This document shows, one piece after another, positions 28,117 to 38,172 of a stretch of 64,000 nucleotides of DNA. The notes beneath the pieces were generated by a model. That model worked only from the letters and a program-made list of their open reading frames with translations. It did not search any database and had not been told where the DNA came from. The DNA lies in assembly GCA_028282785.1 (NCBI GenBank), contig JANQHE010000002.1, positions 115,581 to 179,580 on the forward strand, written 5' to 3'. Position numbers and translations under genes: made by a program. How positions within the stretch are numbered: position 1 is the stretch's first letter; the number at the start of each line of letters is the position of its first letter. The stretch comes from Bacteroidales bacterium (GTDB taxonomy: Bacteria; Bacteroidota; Bacteroidia; Bacteroidales; UBA12077).

Positions 28117-28695
28117 ATGAAAAAACAATTACTCAGGTTATTCACATTTTTACTATTAACATCCTTTTTATCTTTAACAAATTATCTCTTTGCACAAGAA
28201 ACATCAACTGAAACTTTAAGTAAAGATGAACTTAAGCTCAAAAAGTTAGAGGATAAAGTAAAAAACATTGAAGCTAAAATTGAAGTAACCCAAGCTAAAA
28301 TTGATTATGCGGATAGTTTGGTTCAAGCCGGATTTGAAATGGGAAAAGAAGCAAATAATGAACTAAAAGTAATCAGCAAGGAAGAAAAAATGTTTGTAAA
28401 GGAAAATAATGCCAAAAGAAAGGAACTTAGAAAACAGTTAAAAAAGGCCGATGAGGATGATGAAAAGGCAATAGAAGCTGAGATAAAACAACATGATTCG
28501 ATGGTAAAAACTGAAATGAAAATTTTCGATAAACGATACAGCACTGAGGAAAAAAAGCTTGAAAAAGCTAAAAAGAATGATGAAAAAGGAAAAGATAAGC
28601 TGAAACAATATAATCCTAAATTAAAAGAATATGAAAAAGCCCTGGAAGAAGCTGAAGAAAACCTCTCTGAATTTAGGACTGAAAAAGAATTATAA
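28117..28695 (+). CDS. Secreted coiled-coil protein, first of a tandem pair
   Basis: This 192-residue protein has a signal peptide (MKKQLLRLFTFLLLTSFLS, cleavage near LFAQE) followed by an almost continuous charged coiled coil rich in Lys and Glu. It has no cysteine in the mature part. I do not recognise a named family. It is clearly homologous to the next gene: both carry a KLxxKV...AKxxxADSLxxxG block, an EEKxxxKxxNxxRK block and a C-terminal KLKEYEKALEEAEENL-like block. A periplasmic or surface structural role is inferred. A clear terminator follows. Confidence 0.8.
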   Translation: MKKQLLRLFTFLLLTSFLSLTNYLFAQETSTETLSKDELKLKKLEDKVKNIEAKIEVTQAKIDYADSLVQAGFEMGKEANNELKVISKEEKMFVKENNAKRKELRKQLKKADEDDEKAIEAEIKQHDSMVKTEMKIFDKRYSTEEKKLEKAKKNDEKGKDKLKQYNPKLKEYEKALEEAEENLSEFRTEKEL

Positions 28696-28718
28696 TAAAG
28701 CCTGATGCTAATTAGAAA

Positions 28719-28752
28719 AGGATGCCTAAAATTAAATTAGGCATCTTTTTTA
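28719..28752 (+). terminator. Rho-independent terminator between the tandem coiled-coil genes
   Basis: The arms GATGCCTAA (28721-28729) and TTAGGCATC (28737-28745) are followed by TTTTTT. It implies the two paralogues can be expressed separately. Confidence 0.85.
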
Positions 28753-28863
28753 TTACCAATTTATTTAAATTTGATAAAATATAGATTTCCGTTGATAAAT
28801 GAATGAACCTTTTTTTAAAAAATAAGTAAATCCTTGCAAATGGAACGTCTTATTTTTAAAATT

Positions 28864-29436
28864 ATGAAAGGGAATTTATTATTACTTTTTTCTTTAGTTA
28901 CTTTAAATTTAGCTACTCCAGGTTATCTCGTTGCGGAAAATCCGGCTTCAATCAGTACAAATAAAGAAGATTTAAAACTAATTAAATTACAAGAAAAAGT
29001 AGATCGTACACAAAATAAAGTTAATGCTACCAAAGCAAAGTTAGAATTAGCCGATAGTCTTATCCGATCAGGGGCTATACTTGAAAAAGAAGCTAAAAAA
29101 GAAATTAAAAAGATACGTGCAGAAGAGAAGAAATATATAAAAACTAAAAATGATGAAAGAAAAGTACTTTGGAAGCAATATAAAGAATCAAAAAAAGATG
29201 ATGTGCGTGTGATTGAAGACGAAGTCAAAGAGCTCGATTATCAATTTAAAGCACAATTGCGTCAATTTTATAAAAGGTATACTGCGGAAGAAAGAAAATT
29301 AAAGAAAGCTGAAAAAAACAGCCAAAAGGGTAAGTATAAAAGAAAACTATACGAACCAAGATTAAAAGATTACCAAAATACTTTAAAAATTGCTAAAGCA
29401 AATCTGGAAAAGTATAAGGCAGAAAAAAATCTATAA
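28864..29436 (+). CDS. Secreted coiled-coil protein, second of a tandem pair
   Basis: This paralogue of the preceding protein has a signal peptide (MKGNLLLLFSLVTLNLATPG) and a Lys/Glu-rich coiled coil of the same layout. The track starts at a TTG at 28834. ATGs at 28840 and 28864 are better, and 28864 gives a signal peptide matching the paralogue, so I chose it. The gene is more basic than its partner (many KK and RK pairs). It ends tail-to-tail with the radical SAM gene with a 6-bp overlap and no terminator between them. Function unknown. Confidence 0.78.
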   Translation: MKGNLLLLFSLVTLNLATPGYLVAENPASISTNKEDLKLIKLQEKVDRTQNKVNATKAKLELADSLIRSGAILEKEAKKEIKKIRAEEKKYIKTKNDERKVLWKQYKESKKDDVRVIEDEVKELDYQFKAQLRQFYKRYTAEERKLKKAEKNSQKGKYKRKLYEPRLKDYQNTLKIAKANLEKYKAEKNL

Positions 29437-30318
29437 TATATCGCTTTGAGAAGGGAAAATCCCAGGATCGGTATTATTAATAGCTTTTTCTAACAACATT
29501 AACAAAACGTCCTTATCTTTTGATAAAGTTCCTTGTAAAGGAATATTGTTTGAAACATGATTACTTCGATATATTACATTTTCAACTTCCAAATTTTTAA
29601 TAAATAACCTTAACTCCTTAAATAACTCAACAATAGTTTGTTGTTGGTAATAACCCTCAAATCTGTTTTGGAAATGTTCCAAACCATAAGGTAAACTTAA
29701 GGTAAGAGTTGATAAAAACTTTGGATTTACTTTATTTATTATTTCAGCAGATTTCAAAGCATGTTGCTCAGAATAGACCTTCCCTCCCAGTCCGTTAATA
29801 ATCATGATAGAGGTATCAATTCCTATTTTATGTGCTTTTGTTATTCCATCTACTGTAGAATTAAAAGTTTCTCCTTTATGTATTAATTTTAGAAGTTCTT
29901 CATCTCCTGTTTCAATACCAATGTACAATAATTTTAATCCTAAGTCTTTCAATTCTTTCAGTTCTTGTTCTGATTTTGATAAAATATCTTTGGGTAATGC
30001 ATAAGAAGATACTCTTTGTATTTTTCCAAACTTTTTATTTATTTCATCCAGAATAGGAACTAATTTCTTTGTCGATAAAACAAATGCGTTTCCATCGGCT
30101 AAGAATATCTTTTTGGTCCCTTTATAATATTTCGCGATATTGGATATATCACTTTTTACATCTTCAATACTTCTTACCCTAAATTTCTTAGAAGTATACA
30201 TCTCGCAAAATGCACATTGATTCCATGAACAACCAAGTGTTGCTTGAACAATAGCAGATCTCGCCTCGGCCGGAGGGCGAAAAAGGGGCTCATCATAAGC
30301 TATTGGTGTAAAAAACAT
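29431..30318 (-). CDS. Radical SAM protein
   Basis: This 295-residue radical S-adenosylmethionine enzyme has the cluster motif CSWNQCAFC (Cys30, Cys35, Cys38), spaced C-x4-C-x2-C rather than the usual C-x3-C-x2-C. A TIM-barrel follows with GIETGDEELLKLIHKGET and MIINGLGG. It has no SPASM or B12 domain. This subgroup resembles Elp3/HemN-type radical SAM proteins often annotated only as radical SAM domain proteins, and the substrate is unknown. It is a single gene on the minus strand, overlapping the 3' end of the coiled-coil gene by 6 bp. Confidence 0.88.
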   Translation of the reverse strand: MFFTPIAYDEPLFRPPAEARSAIVQATLGCSWNQCAFCEMYTSKKFRVRSIEDVKSDISNIAKYYKGTKKIFLADGNAFVLSTKKLVPILDEINKKFGKIQRVSSYALPKDILSKSEQELKELKDLGLKLLYIGIETGDEELLKLIHKGETFNSTVDGITKAHKIGIDTSIMIINGLGGKVYSEQHALKSAEIINKVNPKFLSTLTLSLPYGLEHFQNRFEGYYQQQTIVELFKELRLFIKNLEVENVIYRSNHVSNNIPLQGTLSKDKDVLLMLLEKAINNTDPGIFPSQSDIL

Positions 30319-30423
30319 ATTCTGTTAGTTTTATAAATCTGTAAAATTAAACTTTTTGTTTCTTTTTGGCATCAAAGAAAAGAAATAGTAACTTACATAC
30401 TTTGTACAAAAAAATCTTTACCG

Positions 30424-33400
30424 ATGAAAAAATTAAATCTATTATTCCTTATTATTAGTCTTTTTAGTTTAAAATCTATCTCACAAGAAAACCTGGCTTA
30501 TTTTTTAACAGAACCAACTCTTTCTCCTGATGCTTCAAAAATTGTTTTTGTCTATGAGAATGATTTATGGCAAGTTGATGTAAATGGAGGAATTTCAAGC
30601 CGACTAACCGGTATGGAAGGTGCTGAGACAAATCCTCATTTTTCTCCCGATGGAAAATGGTTGGCCTTTTCATCAAGGCAAAATGGGAATGCTGATGTTT
30701 ACATTATGCCAATTGTCGGAGGTAAAATTGTTCAACTTACATTTCATGAAGCAGATGATTATGTAGACGGTTGGTCCTGGGATTCTAAATCCATTAACTT
30801 TAATTCTAATCGATATAATGTAATAGCTTCTTATAAAGTAAATACAAATGGAGGAACTCCAAGTCGGCTTTTTGGAGATGATTATTTTAATAATGTTCAT
30901 CATATTGCCGAAGCTCCCGGCGAAGATGCCTATTATTTTACCGAATCATGGGAAAGTTTCATGTTTCCTCATCGAAAAAGATATAAAGGAGATCATAATC
31001 CGGATATAAAATACTACAACCAAACAACAAAAGAATATAAACAACTAACAAACTACAATGGTAAAGATTTGTGGCCAAGTATAGATAAAGATGGTAATTT
31101 ATATATAGCTTCAGATGAAGCTAATGAGGTTTATAACCTTTACATTTTAACTGAAGGTGTAAAAAAACAGCTTACCGATTTCAAAACTGCTATTATAAGA
31201 CCTCAAGTAAGTGCTGATGGGAAAAAAGTTGTTTTTGTAAAAGATTACCAGATATTTGTTTATGACGTTGAATCTCAAACAACTTCAAAACCGGAAATAA
31301 ATATCTTTAAAAACGAAACTCTAGCCACTATCAAATCATTTAAGACTCAGGGAAAGATCTCAAATTTTGATATTTCTCCGGATCATAAAAAAATAGTTTT
31401 TGTTTCAAGAGGTAAACTGTTTGTTTCGGATATTAAAGGAAAATATGTAAAAGAGATTAATACAAATCCTAAAGAAAGAGTTACAGAGGTTAAATGGTTA
31501 GCCGACAATAAAACTATCTTATATACAAGAACCAATTATGGATGGACGAACCTGTTTAAAATCTCTGCTATCGGTGAAACAAGAGAAATACAACTGAGTT
31601 CTGAAAATAAGACAGAACGATTAATTGAACTATCTCCAAATCGAGATAGAGCAGTTTATATAAGTGGTTCAACAAATATCAATATTCTACATATTAAATC
31701 ATCGGAAATTGAAAAAGTTATTGAAGATGAATTTTGGTTCCGTGGTGCACAGCCTTATTTCTCTTCCGATGGCAATTTCATACTGTATACTGCCTTTCGA
31801 AATTTCGAACCGGATATAATGATTTATGACATTAAGCTTAAAAGAAGCTTTAACCTAACAAATACAGGAGTTCCTGAACATAATCCGGTTTGGTCACCTG
31901 ATGGAAAATATATATATGTTTCTGCCGAAAGGTATTTCCCAGGTTATCCGAGAGGAAAGGGAACTGATAAAATTTATAGAATTCCTTTGTATCGTTTTGC
32001 GAAAGATTTTAAATCTAATGAATATGAAAGATTATTTGATAAAAATAAAAAGGACACAACTATTGATATAAAATTTGAATTGGAAAATATTTCTGAACGA
32101 TGGGAAACTATTTTCAAGAAAGAGGGAGAACATTATTATCCGTTAATTTTTAAAGATAAAAATAAAGACATTTTATTTTTTAATTCATACAACGATACGG
32201 AAAAGTCTTACTTTAACTTTGCAGAAATTAAGCCTTTCGAAAAGATTGAAGTAAAAACAATTCATGATAATCCTTTTGACATGATGATTAAGGCTGGAGA
32301 TAAGTATTATGCATTGGTAAAGGGAGATATTCATGAGGTAAACATTTCCGGAAACAAGTTAGATAAAATAAAAGTTGAATTTACCTTTAATAAAAACTTG
32401 CTTGATGAGTTTGAACAAATGTTTTATGAAAATTGGTCTGCTTTAGCGGAAAACTTTTATGATATAAATTATCATGGTGTTGATTGGAAGGCTACTAAAA
32501 CTCAATATGAACAGTTCCTTCCTTTTATCAGGAACAGAGAAAATTTACGTCAGTTACAAATTGATATGTTAGGTGAATTAAATGCATCGCATCTTGATTT
32601 TAGGACCAAAGGCGATGAACAGAAAACTTTTTATGAAATTAAGAGCAATGAAACCGGAATAATATTCGAAGAACAAAATCCTTACATTGTTAAAAGATTT
32701 GTTGCAAAATCTCCAATCGATATATTAAATAATCCTATTAATCCGGGTGATGAACTACTGGCTGTAAACGGTGTTAATGTTGATAAAACAAAGAATAGGA
32801 ATGCTTATTTTAATAGTACTAGGGTCTTAGAAGAAACTTCTTTAACTTTTAAACGAGGAAACTCAGCATTTGATGTTAAGATTCATCCGATTAAATCCGA
32901 AATATTTAACAATTTACTTTACGATGAGTGGATTGCAAACAAACAAAAAATTGTTGACAACGCATCACAAAAACGTATTGCTTATGTTTACATGAAAAAT
33001 ATGGGACCGGAAAGCTTAAATAACTTTTTAATTGATATGACGACTGAGGCTGTTCATAAAGATGCATTAATTCTTGACTTAAGATATAATCGTGGCGGAA
33101 ATGTGCATGATGATGTTCTTCAGTTTTTATCGCAAACTCCATATTTGAATTGGAAGTATCGTAATGGGAAGCTATCTCCACAACCTAATTTTGCTCCTTC
33201 GGGAAAACCAATCATTCTATTAATTAATGAACATTCTTTAAGCGATGCTGAAATGACTGCTGAAGGATTTAAACAATTAAAATTAGGTAAGATTATTGGA
33301 ACAGAAACTTACAGATGGATTGTATTCACCTCTGCACGCGGTTTAGTTGATGGTTCATATACCAGACTTCCTGCCTGGGGATGTTATACATTAGAGGGTG

Positions 33401-33525
33401 AAAACTTAGAAATGACTGGAGTTGCTCCTGATATTTACATAAAAAACACATTTATGGATCGTTTAAATGGAGATGACCCACAACTTGATAAAGCAATAGA
33501 AGAAATTTTGAAAAAGCTAAATTAA
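30424..33525 (+). CDS. Tricorn-protease-like S41 serine peptidase with beta-propeller
   Basis: This 1033-residue exported protease has a signal peptide (MKKLNLLFLIISLFSLKSIS). A TolB/PD40-type propeller follows with repeated motifs such as PHFSPDGKWLAFSS and PVWSPDGKYIYVS. Then come a second propeller-like region, a PDZ domain (PINPGDELLAVNGVNVD, about 770-790) and a C-terminal S41 domain with ILDLRYNRGG and NEHSLSDAEM, where Ser938 or Ser940 is the likely nucleophile. Tricorn-type enzymes degrade peptides released by other proteases. In Bacteroidota they are periplasmic. The gene stands alone and is followed by a 142-bp inverted-repeat element that may also end transcription. Confidence 0.93.
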   Translation: MKKLNLLFLIISLFSLKSISQENLAYFLTEPTLSPDASKIVFVYENDLWQVDVNGGISSRLTGMEGAETNPHFSPDGKWLAFSSRQNGNADVYIMPIVGGKIVQLTFHEADDYVDGWSWDSKSINFNSNRYNVIASYKVNTNGGTPSRLFGDDYFNNVHHIAEAPGEDAYYFTESWESFMFPHRKRYKGDHNPDIKYYNQTTKEYKQLTNYNGKDLWPSIDKDGNLYIASDEANEVYNLYILTEGVKKQLTDFKTAIIRPQVSADGKKVVFVKDYQIFVYDVESQTTSKPEINIFKNETLATIKSFKTQGKISNFDISPDHKKIVFVSRGKLFVSDIKGKYVKEINTNPKERVTEVKWLADNKTILYTRTNYGWTNLFKISAIGETREIQLSSENKTERLIELSPNRDRAVYISGSTNINILHIKSSEIEKVIEDEFWFRGAQPYFSSDGNFILYTAFRNFEPDIMIYDIKLKRSFNLTNTGVPEHNPVWSPDGKYIYVSAERYFPGYPRGKGTDKIYRIPLYRFAKDFKSNEYERLFDKNKKDTTIDIKFELENISERWETIFKKEGEHYYPLIFKDKNKDILFFNSYNDTEKSYFNFAEIKPFEKIEVKTIHDNPFDMMIKAGDKYYALVKGDIHEVNISGNKLDKIKVEFTFNKNLLDEFEQMFYENWSALAENFYDINYHGVDWKATKTQYEQFLPFIRNRENLRQLQIDMLGELNASHLDFRTKGDEQKTFYEIKSNETGIIFEEQNPYIVKRFVAKSPIDILNNPINPGDELLAVNGVNVDKTKNRNAYFNSTRVLEETSLTFKRGNSAFDVKIHPIKSEIFNNLLYDEWIANKQKIVDNASQKRIAYVYMKNMGPESLNNFLIDMTTEAVHKDALILDLRYNRGGNVHDDVLQFLSQTPYLNWKYRNGKLSPQPNFAPSGKPIILLINEHSLSDAEMTAEGFKQLKLGKIIGTETYRWIVFTSARGLVDGSYTRLPAWGCYTLEGENLEMTGVAPDIYIKNTFMDRLNGDDPQLDKAIEEILKKLN

Positions 33526-33541
33526 AAAATTTCCAAATTTA

Positions 33542-33683
33542 AAGAGGTTGTCCAAAAAGTAGAATAGTTGAATTTTGTTTGTATTTTTTACGTTGAGTTA
33601 CCCTGTCTGCCGATTTATCTGCCGAAAGCATGACAGGCAGAGTTTCACAAAGTAGGCCGATAAGACTTTTTGGACAACCTCTT
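33542..33683. mobile_element. 142-bp MITE-like element with 19-bp terminal inverted repeats
   Basis: A perfect 19-bp inverted repeat, AAGAGGTTGTCCAAAAAGT, bounds the element at 33542-33560 and 33665-33683. A smaller nested inverted repeat (CCTGTC / GACAGG) lies inside, next to two CTGCCGA-like words. No ORF is inside, and I could not identify a target-site duplication. The layout fits a miniature inverted-repeat transposable element or a repeat-type terminator after the tricorn gene. The remaining gap to 33920 is AT-rich with nothing else recognisable. Confidence 0.55.
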
Positions 33684-33920
33684 ATTTTCTGATTAGTTTG
33701 TAGCTACAAAATTTCTTACTCCTAAAAAATATGGCTTGTATTAAGTTGACAAAGGAGATAAAATGTTAAAAAATCTTCAAAAGAATTATTAACTTTAATA
33801 TTTAGTCAATTTATTTTTTTATACATCTTCTATTTAAGATTATTTATCAATATCTTAAAAAATTAAACAAAGTTATTTTGTAACATTGTTAATTAATAAA
33901 CAGAGCTAATAATATAGTGT

Positions 33921-35183
33921 ATGGAGGACAAGGTATCAATTTTGGTTGTCGATGATGAGCCTGATAATATAAAATTAATTGACTTATTACTAAGGAAAGC
34001 AAATTATAAAGTTGAACAAGCTGCAGACGGAGCTGCAGCATTACAAAAAGTACATGAGAAAAAATATGATCTTATTTTGCTTGATATATTAATGCCTGAA
34101 AAAGATGGTTATGAAGTATGTAAAGAGTTAAAAAACGATCCCTGTACTAGTGAGATTCCTGTTATTTTTCTTACTGCTCTTAACAATTCTGAGAATATAG
34201 TTAAAGGATTCTTAAATGGTGCAGTAGACTATATTACAAAACCATTTGTAAAAGAAGAATTGATAGCAAGAATAAATAATCATATACAACTCTCAAAATC
34301 AAAAAAAGAAATAAAATCCCTTTACGATAATATTGCAATAAAAAATAAAGGAATAGATGAAAGTATTAAATATGCCAAAAGAATACAAAAAGCTGTTTTA
34401 CCTGCACAAAATAGCTTAAAAGAAGTTCTTCCAAAATATCTATTATTTTTTAAACCAAAAGATATTGTTAGCGGTGATCTTTACTGGATAAAACAAGTTG
34501 ATGAAAAAGTTATTGTTTGTGTCGGTGACGGAACGGGACATGGAGTTCCCGGAGCTTTTATGAGCTTAATGGGTATAAGTTCATTGAATGCAATTGTTGC
34601 TGATATTGAGGAACCTGATGCCTGTATATTACTACAAGAAATGCGTAATCATATTAAAAAGACTCTACACTCATCCAGTAGTAAGGTTTCCGATAACATA
34701 GATATGGCATTTTGCGTTTTTGATTATGAAACAAAAGAGTTATCATATGCCGGTGCAAAAATACCATTGATAGTAATTACCAAAAATTCTACAGAAATAA
34801 ATAAAAATTATTCCGTTAAACATAAAACTTACCAAAGAAAAGGATATAACGCTTATTATATAAGTGGAAGTAAAAATACTTCAAAAAACCCCCAATTAGA
34901 AGAAAGTTATTGTAGCTTTAAGTTTTCACTATCTTCAGGAGACAGATTTTATTTATTCTCTGATGGTTATGTTGATCAATTTGGTGGTGAAAATGGAAGA
35001 AAATATTCCAGAAACCAGTTTGTTGAACTAATGTTAAATGCTATAAATACACCAATTGAGAAACAAGATGAATTACTTGATAAGGAAATACATACCTGGA
35101 TGAATGGAAACAAACAAGTTGACGATATGACGGTGTTGGGATTTGAAATTGAAGATATTTATGGCGAAGTTGATTTGTTTTAA
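33921..35183 (+). CDS. Response regulator with SpoIIE/PP2C-type phosphatase output
   Basis: This 420-residue cytoplasmic protein has an N-terminal receiver domain with Asp11/Asp12, phospho-acceptor Asp55 in LLDILMPEKDG and Lys in ITKPF. A short helix (AKRIQKAVLPAQ) joins it to a PP2C-like SpoIIE domain with GDLYWIKQ, VGDGTGHGVPGAFMS and DDMTVLGFEI. The metal-binding aspartates are present. Such phosphatases dephosphorylate STAS-domain proteins in partner-switching systems. The STAS protein encoded at 8902-9219 is a candidate substrate, though no RsbW-type kinase is seen in the window. The gene is monocistronic, and its terminator is shared with the convergent gene. Confidence 0.92.
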   Translation: MEDKVSILVVDDEPDNIKLIDLLLRKANYKVEQAADGAAALQKVHEKKYDLILLDILMPEKDGYEVCKELKNDPCTSEIPVIFLTALNNSENIVKGFLNGAVDYITKPFVKEELIARINNHIQLSKSKKEIKSLYDNIAIKNKGIDESIKYAKRIQKAVLPAQNSLKEVLPKYLLFFKPKDIVSGDLYWIKQVDEKVIVCVGDGTGHGVPGAFMSLMGISSLNAIVADIEEPDACILLQEMRNHIKKTLHSSSSKVSDNIDMAFCVFDYETKELSYAGAKIPLIVITKNSTEINKNYSVKHKTYQRKGYNAYYISGSKNTSKNPQLEESYCSFKFSLSSGDRFYLFSDGYVDQFGGENGRKYSRNQFVELMLNAINTPIEKQDELLDKEIHTWMNGNKQVDDMTVLGFEIEDIYGEVDLF

Positions 35184-35219
35184 TAAAAATTTTCGGTTTA
35201 AATATTTTTTCAATAAAAA

Positions 35220-35246
35220 ATGAGGCCTTAATAAAGCCTCTCTTTT
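35220..35246. terminator. Bidirectional terminator between convergent genes
   Basis: The short arms GAGGC (35222-35226) and GCCTC (35236-35240) are flanked by T-rich sequence on the right and A-rich sequence on the left. It lies between the REC-SpoIIE gene and the barrel-protein gene and should serve both. Confidence 0.6.
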
Positions 35247-35261
35247 ATATGAAGTTCATTG

Positions 35262-35837
35262 TTAAAAGTAAAACATTAACCCACCTCCTACAATATGGTA
35301 AGCATCAGAAGTTAAACCAATATTTGTTTCAACCAAAAAGTGAATACTTTTAGAAATTTCGACTTCCACTCCTATTGGAATCCAAGCTAAAATTTCAGTA
35401 TCTCCAACTTCGTTTCCTGTATTGTTAATTTTGGAGCCAAAATTAACATCACCATCTGCACCTGCATATATCACAGCTTTATTTTTTATAGGTATATCAA
35501 ATAAGAACGTCCCATCAATACCATAATCACCAGATTTATGACCTCCAAAGGCAACAGACATATGTTTTGCCAATGCAAATTCAATATCGCCACCTACATA
35601 GTACGTGTTTAATCTTCCAACACCTGCTTTTACAGATACGTCGATACCTGAAGTAAGCCCGTACCCTGCATGCGCGTATACGATTGCTCCATTAACTCCT
35701 CCATTTATATGAACTGCGGGCTGAACTCCAAGTGCTAGTACTCCTTTTTTAAGTGTTTGTCCTGTATTAAAAACCTGAGCATTTGTTGTTAAAACGCTTA
35801 TATATAATAAACTTACTAATAATCCTATTTTCTTCAT
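35262..35837 (-). CDS. Small outer-membrane beta-barrel-like protein
   Basis: This 191-residue exported protein has a signal peptide (MKKIGLLVSLLYISVLTTNAQ) followed by alternating hydrophobic/polar segments rich in Gly and aromatic residues. It ends in GGGLMFYF with a C-terminal Phe, as in outer-membrane barrels. Seen strands include GAIVYAHAGYGLTSGIDVSVKAG and AWIPIGVEVEISKSIHFLVE. I infer an eight-strand barrel. No specific family or ligand is recognised. The gene is a single transcription unit convergent with the REC-SpoIIE gene. Confidence 0.75.
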   Translation of the reverse strand: MKKIGLLVSLLYISVLTTNAQVFNTGQTLKKGVLALGVQPAVHINGGVNGAIVYAHAGYGLTSGIDVSVKAGVGRLNTYYVGGDIEFALAKHMSVAFGGHKSGDYGIDGTFLFDIPIKNKAVIYAGADGDVNFGSKINNTGNEVGDTEILAWIPIGVEVEISKSIHFLVETNIGLTSDAYHIVGGGLMFYF

Positions 35838-35941
35838 TTCCAGTTTAATTTAAATTGATGGATAAAAATAGAAAAATCCTAAAATGGATTAAAGCAAAAA
35901 AGAAAATATTAGAATAATTTAATAATTTGTTAAAAATATAT

Positions 35942-38107
35942 TTATACTAAATATTTTTCGACCAAATAATTAAACTGTTCTTCAACAATCGGTTTGGCAA
36001 TATAATCATTACATCCTGCATTGATTGCTTTTTCTCGGTCTCCTGCTAAAGCATAAGCAGTTTGAGCAATAATTGGAATATCCTTATTCTTCTTTCTGAT
36101 TTCTCGAGTTACCGCATAACCATCCATCTCAGGTAAACGAATATCCATTAGAATAAGATCAATATTCGGGTTTTTCATAAAAATATCCAATGCTTCTTTA
36201 CCTGTCTTTGCATTTATATAATTAATTTTTTTATTTAATAATAGCTCTTCTATGTAATTAAGGTTAAACTCTTCGTCCTCAACAATTAATACCGTAGAAG
36301 TTACAAATTCCCTTTCATTCCGTTTTTCTTTAATTATTTCTTCCTCTGATTCAATTCTTTCATATGGTAAAGTAAAATAAAAAATAGTTCCCTTCTTTTC
36401 TTCCGATTCAAACCTGATTTTGCCACCTAGAATTTCAACATAGCCTTTACAAATAGATAGTCCTAACCCTGTTCCTCCATATAACTCCGTTGTTGTTTCT
36501 ATTTTGCTAAATCTATTAAAGACTTTATTATATTCATTTTTAGGAATACCAATTCCCGTATCTTTTACAAAAAATTCTAAGTATTCATCAATCCTTTTAC
36601 AACCAATCTCGATTGAACCTTTTTTCGTAAACTTTAATGAGTTGCTTACCAGGTTGAATAAAATCTGTTTGAGTTTTGTTTCATCCATATCAACTAACGA
36701 ATCCTGCTTTACAAGATCGCAATTAAAAAATAGATTAAGTTTTTTTTCTCTTGTTTTATATTCAAAAAAAGTCACTGTGCCTTTTAAAACTTCATATAAA
36801 TCAGTTTTCTTTTTATAAATTTCAACCTGACCTGTTTCTATCTTAGAAATGTCAAGAATATCATTTACAATTCTTAACAATTGGTTACTGCTTTCAATAA
36901 TAACTTCAATAAAATGATTTCGTTTTTCTTCTGAAAGATCTGTTTTTTTCAACATTCCAACAAAACCAATTATTCCATTCATTGGTGTACGAATTTCATG
37001 GGACATATTAGCCAAAAATGCAGACTTTAACCGGTCACTTTCCTCTGCCCTTTTTTTAGCCTTTTGTAACTCTTCTATGGTTTGTGTTAGTTCTTCATTT
37101 ATAGCCTCAAATTCCTCTGTTTTTTCTTTAGCAACAATTTCATTTCTCTCCGCAATTTCCTTAGCTTTTTTTAACTGCTCATTGGCCTGTGTCAACTCCT
37201 CATTAATTGCAACATATTCTATATTTTTTTCCTTTAGCTGCATTTGTTTTGTTTCCAATTCAATAGTTCTTTTTTTTACTTTATCTTCTAACTCTTCGTT
37301 TAAAACTTCTAATTCATAGTTGGTCTCTTCAATTTGCTTATAGGTATTTTTTAATTCTTCAATCGTAACCGAGAGTAATTCGTTTTCAGTACTATATGCC
37401 TTTTCATTCGATACACTTACTTCTTTCAGGTATAATGCTCTGATTGCAGCTATAAATTCCTGCATAGGTACTAACGTACTTCTTGAAATTATTAAGGTGA
37501 TTAAACCACTTGAAGCGATTGCAATTGTTACAATTAAGAGAAGTGACTTAAAAGTTTGAGAATATGCTTTTTCAGTTCCTGACTTAAATTCATCTGCCTT
37601 TGTCTTTGCAAAATCAATCATAACCTGTGTTGATTCTTTTAAGTAACGTACATGTTTTGCCCCCTTTCCTTTAGTTATATGACCAGCTTCATAATCTAAC
37701 CCTTCTTTTTTAAGTTCTATTACCTCATTTCTTATATCTTTCCAATCGGTATAAGCTTTGTAAGCATTCTTTACATCTTTTTCATCGCCTAAGAAACGAT
37801 CAAAAACAATTTCAAAAGCTGCTAGAGCTTTATTATTTAGTCTATTAACGTCGTTTATTGCACTATCCAGTTCAGCATCATTTTCGGCGAGCACAACATC
37901 TTTCATAGATCGGTGTATTCCATTGATACTTATGTTAATGTCTCGCACTGCATTGCTTACAACTAAGGGATGGTCATATATTAATTCAACATTTCTTTCA
38001 ACCCTATTTAACTGAAATAGAGCAATAACACTAATAATAATACAAAATGCAATAACAATGGTATAACCTAAAAAAATTTTCGTACGAAAACGCAGATTTT
38101 TAAACAT
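35942..38107 (-). CDS. Hybrid sensor histidine kinase (membrane, HisKA-HATPase-REC)
   Basis: This is a 721-residue inner-membrane kinase. Seen: a membrane segment at about 12-32; a periplasmic helical-bundle sensor like 4HB_MCP (about 33-190); a second membrane segment ([19 protein letters not shown]); a long coiled coil with repeated EELTQ motifs; a HisKA domain with phospho-acceptor His370 in [13 protein letters not shown]; HATPase_c with N- and G-boxes ([16 protein letters not shown]); and a C-terminal receiver with Asp655 in [12 protein letters not shown]. It has no DNA-binding output, so signal passes to other receiver or HPt proteins. It lies 65 bp downstream of the pterin dehydratase gene. 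The ligand is unknown. Confidence 0.93.
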   Translation of the reverse strand: MFKNLRFRTKIFLGYTIVIAFCIIISVIALFQLNRVERNVELIYDHPLVVSNAVRDINISINGIHRSMKDVVLAENDAELDSAINDVNRLNNKALAAFEIVFDRFLGDEKDVKNAYKAYTDWKDIRNEVIELKKEGLDYEAGHITKGKGAKHVRYLKESTQVMIDFAKTKADEFKSGTEKAYSQTFKSLLLIVTIAIASSGLITLIISRSTLVPMQEFIAAIRALYLKEVSVSNEKAYSTENELLSVTIEELKNTYKQIEETNYELEVLNEELEDKVKKRTIELETKQMQLKEKNIEYVAINEELTQANEQLKKAKEIAERNEIVAKEKTEEFEAINEELTQTIEELQKAKKRAEESDRLKSAFLANMSHEIRTPMNGIIGFVGMLKKTDLSEEKRNHFIEVIIESSNQLLRIVNDILDISKIETGQVEIYKKKTDLYEVLKGTVTFFEYKTREKKLNLFFNCDLVKQDSLVDMDETKLKQILFNLVSNSLKFTKKGSIEIGCKRIDEYLEFFVKDTGIGIPKNEYNKVFNRFSKIETTTELYGGTGLGLSICKGYVEILGGKIRFESEEKKGTIFYFTLPYERIESEEEIIKEKRNEREFVTSTVLIVEDEEFNLNYIEELLLNKKINYINAKTGKEALDIFMKNPNIDLILMDIRLPEMDGYAVTREIRKKNKDIPIIAQTAYALAGDREKAINAGCNDYIAKPIVEEQFNYLVEKYLV

Positions 38108-38172
38108 GATAAATTATTGATTTACAAAAATAAAATTAACTAAAAACAATACAGAATCAAAGCAAAGAAAGA

